The position numbers and the translations under genes are program-made. The notes below the pieces were generated by a model. The model saw only the letters and a list, made by a program, of their open reading frames with translations. It was not told where the DNA came from and did not search any database. Shown piece after piece: positions 37,401 through 60,000 of a stretch of 60,000 nt of DNA; the stretch's first letter is position 1, and every line of letters begins with the position of its first letter. Source of the DNA: Hydractinia symbiolongicarpus (lineage: Eukaryota; Cnidaria; Hydrozoa; Anthoathecata; Hydractiniidae); contig NC_079875.1 in NCBI RefSeq assembly GCF_029227915.1, forward strand, positions 17,789,001 to 17,849,000, written 5' to 3'.

Positions 37401-39103
37401 TAAACTTACAAAAGGTTGAAAAAGGATAGATAAATCTGAAATGGTTGGTACAAGCTTCTATATCGTAATAAGGAGGCCTTTGCAATGCAAAATCCAGGTA
37501 TCTGCGAGGTCACAATATCAAAACAATTTTTGTTATCTATAATGGTTGCTGCATTGTTCAATTAACAAGGTCCTTAAAATAAATTTTGAAATATCTCTTT
37601 TAAAACCGTCCGCAGGGTGGCAATAGAAAATAAAAATACAATTGAAAAGACGAATTATTAAAATTTACTCTCCAAATAAACAATACGAAGGAACATGTTT
37701 TACCCTGGCCAAGGCCTCTTTCTTCAAAAACAATAAAAGAACATAACGATATTAGCATTTATGCCATGAATTGATATTGTGACATAGTAAAAACAATACG
37801 GTGACAAATACTTGCATTAGTAGAGCAAACGAAGGAGGCGGAAATAGAAAAGTAAGCAACCGAACCTGAAACCACTTAGCATGCCGCAAGGCAGCTAAAG
37901 CTTGGAGAGCTTTCTCTTTGTCCAAAGCATCTTTCGGATCAACCGGCTCTGTTAATAAGAAGTGACAGTGCGAGTTTCCAACAGTATGTTTAAGCACATA
38001 CGCTCAGGACAAAAAGGGGAGCACAAAATAAGGAAGAGTCAAATTTATGGCTTAGTTAAACAAAAAACAAATGAAAGAGTGACAGTATAAAAAAAGAGAA
38101 ATAAGAATGAATGTCTTTTTTTTAAAGAGTTTGCCCACCAATAGGGAGACATAATTGTAGAATAAAAACAATTCGAATAGAATAGATTAAAATAGTTGAG
38201 TATTTAAAGAATTAACAAGGTTGTCCATTGAGCAAAGGTGCACTGTTAAAACATTCTCACTGATCTCCCAACCACATCCTCTACACAAAACTGACTGACG
38301 TCTTAAACAAACGAACATTATACAAGTTAGTATCTGCACAATCAAAAGAGGAATCAAATCCTTTATTGAAAACGCAAACGTGAGTTATTTCAAAAGACTT
38401 TTAAATATGCCTTTCAAACAGAGGACCAAAACAAAAAAAATACCTTGTTTTACTAGTTCTGTTTTAGCAGCTGCTTCTGGAGGCTTACTGCCATCTTTAG
38501 AGGCTGCTTCTTCCTCCTCCCGTATTGTTGGGGACGTCAAAACAACTTTAATCTGACATTTAGGCTCAGTAGTGGAAGAAATAAGAAGGGCACATTCTGC
38601 AGTACTGACGGACATATTGTATTTTTCATCTGGTCCAGCAATCTAAAAATTGCAAAACGTAGAATGGGCATTTTGTGTGTGTGTGGAATAAACAACTTGA
38701 GACAAGATTGTTGTCAGAAGTACCTTTAATTTCTCTGGAACAAGTCTGGCAACATTTTTTAGTAAAGTGTATGTGGGTCTCTCTAAAGTTAAAAATAAAA
38801 TTAAAAATCACAATGAAGAACTTTAGGTGAGAAAGAAAAATATAATGATAAAGTGTATCTTGACAGCTAGTTATTTTCATTCTCACCTTTTTGCATCACT
38901 AACTGCATATGCTAACACCTATTTCTTAATAAAACAACTAATCTGAATAATTTACATCGCAACATAAGCTGTTCACAGGAGTGAGAACTTTTGCTAAATT
39001 TTACATTCCATAGCAAACAGAAGTAATGTGCCAAATGTTTGTGGAGTTTCGTGCAGGTTATTTGTATCACTGAGTGAAGAAGCTGTGTATCAAAGAAAAC
39101 CAC
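34463..39103 (-). repeat. ZFR 3'-end tandem duplication, distal unit
   Basis: 4641 bp, head-to-tail with the next unit. It starts at GATTTTGACTGGTGAC and ends at AAAGAAAACCAC. It contains copies of ZFR exons 16-11 and about 2.1 kb of 3' flank. A roughly 55-bp stretch near 35005-35060 is missing from the other unit. Within the non-coding part, 35706-35791 is a hairpin with arms AACCTCGTTTACAGGG and CCCTGTTAACAAGG. Confidence 0.93.
36551..38782 (-). pseudogene. Duplicated ZFR exons 11-16 (distal set)
   Basis: Exon copies at 38782-38724, 38642-38444, 37948-37866, 37229-37022, 36909-36812 and 36691-36551. All splice sites, phases and the stop codon are intact. Coding differences from the proximal set are small: one Val codon fewer in exon 12 and Cys in place of Tyr in the exon 15 segment ASGCLTVQ. 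With no 5' exons it is either an unused copy or an alternative 3' end reached by skipping the proximal set. It encodes only the C-terminal part of the DZF domain. Confidence 0.85.
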
Positions 39104-41123
39104 CGATTTTGACTGGTGACTATCGGGAAAGTGCGTGAAACGATTTTGTTGAACATATTTTATTTTTATTTCACAATATCTAACCATTTTGCATAGTTTC
39201 CACTGACGTTTCACGGTTAAGGAGAAACAACACGTGGATGACAAAAACAAAACACGTTACTGTTGAGTAAATAAAGGAAATATGCCCATCGTTATTTTGT
39301 GCGTTACTTAGCACAAAATAAGTTTTAGCAAACCTTGACATATGACTATGCACGATAAATCTTCTCGCCTTCAGTCTTAAAAAACAAGGATCATTTCCAA
39401 AAGCATGAAATATAAGGAGGGTACCATGAAATATTCCAAAGCTCTCCAGAAATGAGGTAGAAATCACGTTTCAGATGTGGCGTATTAAGAACAAATGCAT
39501 GTTCTTTGATAAAACTTAGTATTTTTTTGACGCGTATTTATTTTGCAAGGTGAGGACCCTGTCGGTATTCTTTTGATCTTTTCTTATTACATGAAATACG
39601 AGTTTAAAATCAAGCTATTTAATGGATACTGACCGGTTTTGATGTATCTGGTCTGCAAATAAATATTCATTTGTGAACAAAACAATGCTATATTTTAGTT
39701 GCTATTCCCAAGGCACCAAGGAAAAAAAGCATGTTCGATTTTGATACTTTTCGAATTTAAGATCGTTTGATTTTAAAACTTTGTAAGTACACAAAAGAAA
39801 TTCGAATCATTGTTTATGTGAATTGAAACGAAAAGATGGTTTTAAGTGAGCCAATTTTATATTTTTTATGTGCTATCAAATTTTTTTTTTATTTGTTGAC
39901 GTTTTTACGTTGCTATTTTAATCATGGCTACCTAAACCGGCTAGTATGGCTTCACACAAACACCCGTTAAAATAAGCCGCAAACCAATCAAATCATCGGA
40001 TTTTTTCACAATAAGCGGGTTTTTGTATCAGTCAGGTAATAATTCATGTTACAACTAAGCTGAGGTATATAATCTAGGGAGTTGAATATTTAAATTTTTC
40101 TGCTCAATACGCCCAATCATACACTTCGTGATGAATCTCAAAACAAACGAAACACTATACCAGAAATTATGCTCTCAAAAACATATAAAGAAATTTGACA
40201 GAGCCATGGAATCCCTGTTGCTCACTTAAAATTTCTTTCAAAATTTTTTTTTTTGAATTAAAAAATTAAACCTCGTTCACAGGGCATTTTGTATGTGATA
40301 AAGTGGGGCAACCAATGGCTTTCGGCACCAAACCCTGTTAACAAGGACGACATAGTCTGTTCACGTTGATAAAAACCGTTCAGCTAGTTTTAAAATCGCA
40401 TGATTAAAATACTGAAAACTACACTTGTCGGTAATTTAATTGTAAGAACTTGTGAAATACCTTAAAACAAATAAAATATTTATATCACCAAATGTTATTA
40501 ACGTAAGAGAAAACCAATTAATATAAACGAAGCAACAAGTGGATGTTAATACCAAGTGAGCAATGCCGCTTCATAGCGTAACAAGTCATACCTAATCACT
40601 GGGTTGAATTGTTATGGAAGCGAGAATCACATGACTAACTCGGCGCTAATCAAGCGACACAAACTATTACTGTGCAATGTCAAATAATAGTCTGCACAAT
40701 ATGCCATGCGCTAAAAAGCAAGGTGGACTTTATAGCCTTAATCCTTTCTTGTATTCTTTCAGCGCTAACAAAACTTGTCTTACTAAATTTAAAATTTGAC
40801 GCAGTAGAAACAAATCTGCAAAAAACAGGACATGTATTGGCTAGGCTTATAAAAAACAAGCGTCTGTTTGAATATTTTTCTTAAATATGTACACGTTGAA
40901 CAGATAAGCTAATTACTCATCAGTTGTGACATCTTGCACAACGTACTGACAACGCTTGTCTACAACAACACAAGTCTCAACAAAATATCTTTAATTATAC
41001 GAATCTTCAATTTCTCGAAGGGAACGTAGTTGAGTTTTCTAACAAACTACTTTCTTCGCCTTGGAAACGAGGCTTCTATTGATTCAGTGTTTCTTCACGA
41101 ATTAAATATATCTCGAAAGCTTT

Positions 41124-53915
<12,792 letters not shown>

Positions 53916-53920
53916 GTCCG

Positions 53921-56433
53921 CTAAAACGATGGTTAAACTCAAAAAATAGCTATCATTCAATGCCCAGCGCGAGCTCCACGCTTTTTCTAAATCGTGGAAG
54001 AGGAATCGAACGAGGTGCCGTGGCCTTTGTTGGGATGATTTATAACATTTATGGGCCTGTTAATACCATATTAGGAAGAATCATAATGGCGGTCCATATA
54101 AATATATGAAGCGACATCACTGACATGGTCTATCTTTCTCTAAAAAAATATATAATCTTAAGGCTAATCATTTGTAGAGTGGCGTGAAACCAGGCTCCTT
54201 GAACTGGAATAATGGTAACCGGAGTAGTCTCCGTTTGTGTGTTTTGGTCGGCTTCATACTATCAAAAAGAGCATAGCTAGCCACATAATTAACAGAAATG
54301 ACCTGTAGTAATGAAAAAATGTGTGTGTTGATACAAAGGCGACTAGAATAACGATTTTAGGGTACACTATTGTCCATCATGTAGCCGTTAGCCCCAAGCA
54401 GTGCCAGAGCTGTCGCGTATGCTGCTGTTCAAGCCAAGCGTACAAAAGCGTTATTACGAAAAAACAATTTGATATATTCCCTCTCACTTAAGCCAGTATT
54501 TCTTAAAGAACGATTCTGTATAAAACAGCAGACTGCAAAGATTGATGATATTAAGTAAAATAATATTGAAGCTAAAATTGGTAAAGTTTGCTCTTAAATG
54601 GAGAAAAGATAATATTGAGAAAAAACAACTCAAATGCATTTTCAATATTAGACTACTTAAAAACTATAAATTATCCTAAATAGTAGGCCTAGTAAGTCAG
54701 GAGTAAAATCACGCACACAGGCAGCGCATCACTCTCCCTAATTACCGATGATGTGCAACACACAATTCAGAAAATTGGCACAGCCGTATTTAATTTTCTT
54801 GCAAGTGGAGCAAGTTAGGCTTTGACCTCCTGTTCTCAGTAGCTAAGCCTACAGAAAGTGCTAAATAAAAAGCTCTTTTTATTTTGCATTTTTATTTACA
54901 GTTTACCCAAATATGTGGTTGCTTATTTTAATATATTAGCACAAGGCCCTCATCAAAAATATGTTGTGTTCGCGTCCTCCGACTGACTGACTTTTGGTAA
55001 TAAAAACCTGAGTCGGTAAGTCGGAAAAAGACCATTTTTTTCGCCGGAACAAATTTATGCAAAATTGAAAATTAAATATGGTTGTAGTTCTGAAAAGACG
55101 TATGATTGTCAAAAAGACAGGCATAAAAGCATCATAGGCGTGTGGTTAAACAAATTTCACTATTTTCTTGTTCCCTTTATGTAGCATTTTAACTACTTAA
55201 AAGAAATGTATATAATAACATAAGTTTGAATTAAAATCATGCCACTGCAATGCCCTTTTTACTTCAATCACCTAAACTTTTAAAAAAACTACAACCTCAA
55301 AGTAATTTTGGTCAGCACTGGACATTTGCCTACGTAATGGCTAAGGTACTTTTAAATAAGATGGTAAAATTGACATAAGAAGTCTTTGTTCAAAAGATAT
55401 TGAAAATATAACGACAAAACAAATTTTTTTTCTAGAGCATGGCTTTGTTACTTGGTGCTGCATTGTAACCATTAAAAGTGCCTAAGGGAAAATTTATATG
55501 ACAAACATTTAAGCAAGGTTAAAAACAGTTTACATTGTAACCACTTGTGGTTAAATTAAATCATGATGGAAAACCCTAAAATCTATCTAATTAAATGTTT
55601 TTTCTGTGTTGAATGTCAGTATTTCCTAATGCATTTGAACTAATGCTTTTTCTTGCATATTATTTTACATTTTTTATTTTTTATATATAAATATAGTTTT
55701 TTCTGGTAAATAAGAAAATCTTTGAAAGGAAAAATTTAGAAAAGCTATATATTTCACTTTTTTAAATGTTAAATGCCAAAACATCAAAGCTCACTTTTTA
55801 TAAACTAAACATTAAGCTAAAAGACTAATTTGAGAACAAGGCTTTACGTCAAGATTAGAACGCTAAAAATATGTTGCTTTAAAATAGCCACAGTGTTCTA
55901 ATATGTGCAAAAATTGAAATTTTGATAACTGGCGAGGACTAAGCTGGGGTGAGGAAAGGATAGCATGCCAAATTTAATTCAGGCATGCCTGAAGGAGTAC
56001 ACATGTCACTGCACACCATTTATGACCAGGACTAAATAGCCAATTTGCCATATGTGGCCCTTCCATTCTTGCCTGTCAGGATGCTCGTATAAACATGTGC
56101 AACTCATCCGTAGGTAGTATTGGCATTGAGGATAGTGTCATCTTGCTCAAGTTCTAATGTTTACAATTGGGTTATATAAGAGCTAACTTGCAGTCAGGAC
56201 CAACTGATTTACTTTACGGCTGTTGTTTCAATTTTGACAAAGTATATTTTGATTTTATGCTGCTTACCAATTCCTAAAATCGAGTGAAAGTCTGCAAATG
56301 TTAGTGAAATGTTAAATTTGTTTTTGACTTCGTATTTAGCACAGTTTTGTTTTTCTGTGTGTTTGAAAATGACAAACTACTAACTGTGGTCTTTATAAAT
56401 GCTTAATGAAAATCTGATTTTAGTTTCCCTAAA
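53921..56433. other. Divergent intergenic region between ZFR and USP3-like gene
   Basis: The two genes point away from each other across about 2.5 kb. The stretch next to ZFR (53960-54060) is locally GC-richer. No coding exon recognised; the 155-codon frame at 53642-54109 is the antisense of ZFR exon 1. Confidence 0.5.
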
Positions 56434-59400
56434 ATGGAATGTAAACACTTAGACAAAGCTGTTGATATATCACCTACCTTTGTAAGAAAGTTAATTGAAG
56501 AAAATAGAAATTTATGGACATGTGCAGGTAATAGAGTAATATTTCAGTTTTTTATGACCATTTTGATATGGCGCTAATTATGGCAATATAACAACTTTGT
56601 GTATCTATACCTGATGGCTTATGTGTGCATATACATTGTTTAGGTTTACTGAACTTGTCATGAGGCATTCATTTATACATCGACATATTTGTATTATATT
56701 TAAATTGTGATTTTTATTATGCCATGCCTTAACTGCTTTGTTCGTATTATTTTGGGTAAATAAAAGGATTGTGGCAGTTTTTGAAAACAATAAAGATCAG
56801 TAAAATAACAAATCAGTTTACATAACCATCTTTTTTATCTTTTGTAAGTGTCAAAATTTTATTTTGAAAATTATGGTAGATTGAACAGGCAGGTTGATGT
56901 ATCTGACTGTGCAGTGGGACATAGCTTTTAGTGAAAGCTGTAAATACTCACAACAAGGCCATCATGTATAACTGTGGTTTGCTGTTCTAGTCATTGAGCA
57001 TTGACTACTATGCTGTGTTGTAAAATTGATTTGAATTTTTTATTTTTTAGAATGCCGTTCAAATAAAAGTCCATGGATGTGTTTAAAATGTGGTATGGTG
57101 TTATGCGGCAGGTTTGTGTTTTTAGTTATGGTGATTTCATAATAATTATTAGTATTAAAAACTACGATCATTTTGTCATTATTTAAAACTGGGAGACATC
57201 TATTGCTTATTCTGCATTAGGTGGGTTTGCAATACACTGATAGCTGCTAACGAATACAAGTTATTTGACAACTTTAAATTGTTAAAGGTAGTGACTGCTT
57301 AAATCAAGTATTCAGTTAACTGAAAGATCAAATCTTACTATTTATGAATTTCAAGTTAGAAGTTGAAGAATAAAATTTCCAAGCTCTAATGTTGTTTTTC
57401 TGATTTTCGAAGCTTCCCCTTTATGCTTCCGTTCACATTCTCCATTTTAAAAACAAAAACAAGGCTTTTGTAATATGTATTCCGTTTACGTCAGTGGTCA
57501 TGTTCCATCAAAACACAAAACCAATAGGTCTCAAGGAAATGAATGTATTTATCGGAAAAAATGTGAGTTTTACCCCCATCACCAAGAGGTAAAATTCGAA
57601 AGAATAATTTATTACTTTTTTTCTTTCTTTCGAAACTTTGAAAAAATTAAGGGCCTACACATTGGAAAAAAATTACATAAAAAGGAGAAGGAAAATACAG
57701 AAGTGAAATTACTGTTATATCATGCAACCAACTACATTTTTGGATTTTTTTGGTGGCACTTATTTGGCACATTCTTTTAAAATATAAGAATAATAAATCG
57801 TAGATGGACATGCTTTAAAAAAAATCCCGACCGACCTTAAGAGTTATTACAATAAATACATTTTATTACTTTACTCGTATCCTCTCCAAGAACTATCCAC
57901 CTCTAGAACTTCCGTTGGGACTAGGGTACTCTTGACGTATCCTACAAGAGGGTATGCCACGACTTACACCTCTTCCGAATCATTAAAACTGGGCTGGGTT
58001 TTCGAGTCAACTTGCTCTAACGGGTTCATATTGAAAGTATGTATTGAACGAATAGAATGCAATCTACATATGTATCCCACAAGGAATAAAATGATAAAGA
58101 CATCTCAGTGTTACTTCAGGGGGTTAATGCTTTTTTTTTGTTTAAGTCCTGAAAGTAGTATATGACCACTGATGTCAAGCTTATAATTACGCATATTAAT
58201 TTTTTACCCAGTCTTTAACTGCGCAAACATTGAGAATGAACAAAGCTGTGCTTCGACATGGCCAAACAAAATAAAGTTTTGTTTATGTTTGTTTTTATCA
58301 AAGATTAAAGGGACAGGTAGCAGTTTTCTTTGTCAGTATACAAAATATAAGTTAATACAGCCATTATAATTTTCAAGCAGTTGCTACCTTTAAGTGTTTT
58401 TTAGAAATACGAAATTTTTATTTGAAATTCTTTTTTTTATCCATTGTAGGACCATATGTTTGTTTCCTGTAACATGTAAAAATAAAAGTTGAACCAATAA
58501 ACTTGTACGTGTATAAAAATAATAGATTTTAGTCAATTATTTAATTTTATTAAATAGTAACAAATATAGAAAGAATAAAATGTAATTCATGTATGCATGT
58601 CAGTATTTTAAGAAATGTTGCTATTTTAAGAAGTTCACATAAAGTAGGCTAAAATTCCTAAAAATGTTCTCCTGAGTGTACTTTACAGAGACTGTTGAAA
58701 AAATATGATACGTTTATCTCATGTTTTTTTAATGGTTTTCACCTAAAAAAAAATAACAGCTGCTTGGCTTATTTTATGTGCTGGTTGCAAGAAACAAATA
58801 TATTTTTAACAATGGCCTATGTTTGTTTTAGCTATATTGAAACCTTGTTTTTGTGCTTGAATGTTTCTACCTTGATAACATTGATCCAAAGTCTTTTTTT
58901 TCGGAATATTTTTTATATTTGGTTGAAATTGACACTTTTACCCTTGAGCAGCAGCGTCATTAAACCCTAATACAAAAAAAAATTAAGATTTTTTTTATCT
59001 CTTGATTAGCAGAGCTAACAAGTAATTATGTATTGTCTTAAATATGTAAAAGTCGTGAAATTGTCAATCATAACCAATTTCAAATTTCTGGTAAAGGTAT
59101 GTGAATGGACATTGCAAAGCACATGGTGAATCCAATGAATTTCATTTTGTATGCATTGATGCTTCACTTATGGTGTTTTGGTAAGTATCAAAATCATTGA
59201 GGCAAGTCTAATTTATGCTGCATTTTCATCCTCTGTTTATTTAATTTTTTCCTAATTTTGTGTAGCTATCAATGCGATGATTTTGTCATTAATGATACCG
59301 AAACTGGAACAGTGGAGTTAATACGAACTGCACTGCAAACTGAAATCCCACAGTAAGTAGGATTTTATGAAATTAGTTGTTGGCATGCTTCAAAATTTCA

Positions 59401-59515
59401 AATGGCTAGAGGATGTTCTGTTTTATGTTTCAGTCAAAGAAAAAGAAGAAAACGAACAGAAGAACAGTTACTGCATCCAGAAACTCCTACAAAGTTATTA
59501 AAATCTTCATCAAAA
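56434..59515 (+). CDS. USP3: USP3-like ubiquitin-specific protease, N-terminal part (truncated by window edge)
   Basis: Exons 56434-56527, 57051-57111, 59097-59180, 59266-59352 and 59434-59515 join in frame to 136 codons. The last exon ends at a GTAAGG donor with further exons beyond the window. The protein starts MECKHL and contains a zf-UBP zinc finger: CAECRSNKSPWMCLKC, LCGRYVNGH, FCYQCDDFVIND. Likely ligands are C3, H5, C30, C33, C42, C45, C50, H57 and later Cys/His. RSNKSPW, GRYVNGH and the basic tail ending KLLK favour USP3 over USP44/49, though the spacing between the finger halves is shorter than in human USP3. USP3-type enzymes deubiquitinate histones H2A/H2B. The catalytic USP domain is not visible here. 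A TTTTAG acceptor ends 10 nt before the ATG. Intron 2 (57112-59096) has no recognisable exon; its open frames at 57475 and 58695 look random. Confidence 0.88.
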
Positions 59516-59639
59516 GTAAGGTTATTGTTGTGTTTCGCTTTTAAATTTAAAAAATAAACAAACCAAGCTATACAGTTTTAAAAGACAACTGTGTAATGTC
59601 TATATTTTACATCAGTTCAAGATGAAGCAGTCTTTTTCA

Positions 59640-59700
59640 GGAGATGCCTTGGCACACGCCTAAATTGTTTCAGGTGTGTGATTAATCGCACGCTTGAAAA
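59640..59700. repeat. Fragment related to the GCGTGCGA-rich element
   Basis: Contains GGCACACGCC and GTGTGTGATTAATCGCACGC, resembling the motif-rich end of the element at 48789-49987 (GTGTGCGATTAGCGCACGCC near 49862). No termini or target duplication visible, so probably a decayed relative. Confidence 0.5.
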
Positions 59701-60000
59701 ATAAATATTGAGTTTTCAAAATCAACCTGTAAAATCCATTTTAATTCATGAGCAGGCCTATTCATAGCCAACTTGACCATCCTAGCTAAATCACCGACTC
59801 CTGACTTAGTTAAAAAACCATATAGACATAAATCTCTCTAGCCTGCCTCCTTCGTCGTTGGTAACCAGGTCTTTCATAAGAAATCCAGCCATGTGGTTCT
59901 TACCTAATGCGGATGTGAATGCTGACGGGGCACGGATAAAGCAAGTCTGCAAAGCTGCACTTTCAGGCGAAACAGACATTTTATCATGAATTTAATTGTA

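Noticed and set aside
57475-57780. 101-codon frame in the USP3-like intron 2
   Set aside because: No domain, no splice support, low-complexity Lys/Phe composition expected from AT-rich DNA.

Overview
The window is intron-rich, AT-rich animal nuclear DNA (roughly two-thirds A+T by eye) with GT-AG introns. It carries parts of four conserved metazoan genes in a background of short non-autonomous repeats. Protein style, compact introns, the repeat families and a Brachyury gene point to a cnidarian, most likely a hydrozoan. That placement is inference; nothing in the window fixes the species.

Layout. (1) 1-3924 is mostly non-coding, with one isolated exon-like segment (1511-1742) encoding a P2X7-C-terminus-like cysteine domain. 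(2) 3925-12480, + strand, is a complete cytosolic-type asparaginyl-tRNA synthetase (NARS) gene in 17 exons. A second possible first exon (6938-7148) encodes a mitochondrial-presequence-like leader and joins exon 2 in the same phase. (3) The 3' part of this gene (from inside exon 10 to about 780 bp past the stop) is present three times in tandem (9803-13261, 13262-16836, 16837-20409). The middle copy is a mosaic of the outer two, the footprint of unequal crossing over. (4) 20410-25870 is non-coding with Helitron-like and hairpin repeats. (5) 25871-28485, - strand, is a complete five-exon Brachyury gene in a gene-poor interval that continues to about 34462. (6) 36551-53915, - strand, is a ZFR-type gene (three zinc fingers plus DZF domain, 16 exons, 896 codons). 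Its last six exons lie in a ~4.6 kb tandem duplication (34463-39103 and 39104-43677). An extra exon (50730-50813) duplicates the first half of zinc finger 1. (7) From 56434, + strand, come the first five exons of a USP3-like deubiquitinase that runs off the right edge.

Exons were joined by checking reading phase at every junction. The NARS, Brachyury and ZFR models close without a frame error from ATG to stop (564, 374 and 896 codons of protein). The USP3 model stays in frame for 136 codons.

Repeats include two copies of a tRNA-derived SINE, a ~1.2 kb TIR element with a 5-bp target duplication, a Helitron-like 145-mer, several CCTCGTCCCCAGGG-type hairpins, a 24-bp intronic minisatellite and three short intronic hairpins inside one ZFR intron. 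The genes are functionally unrelated (translation, axial patterning, RNA binding, deubiquitination), so no operon-like cooperation is implied. The shared theme is tandem duplication of gene 3' ends, seen independently in NARS and ZFR.
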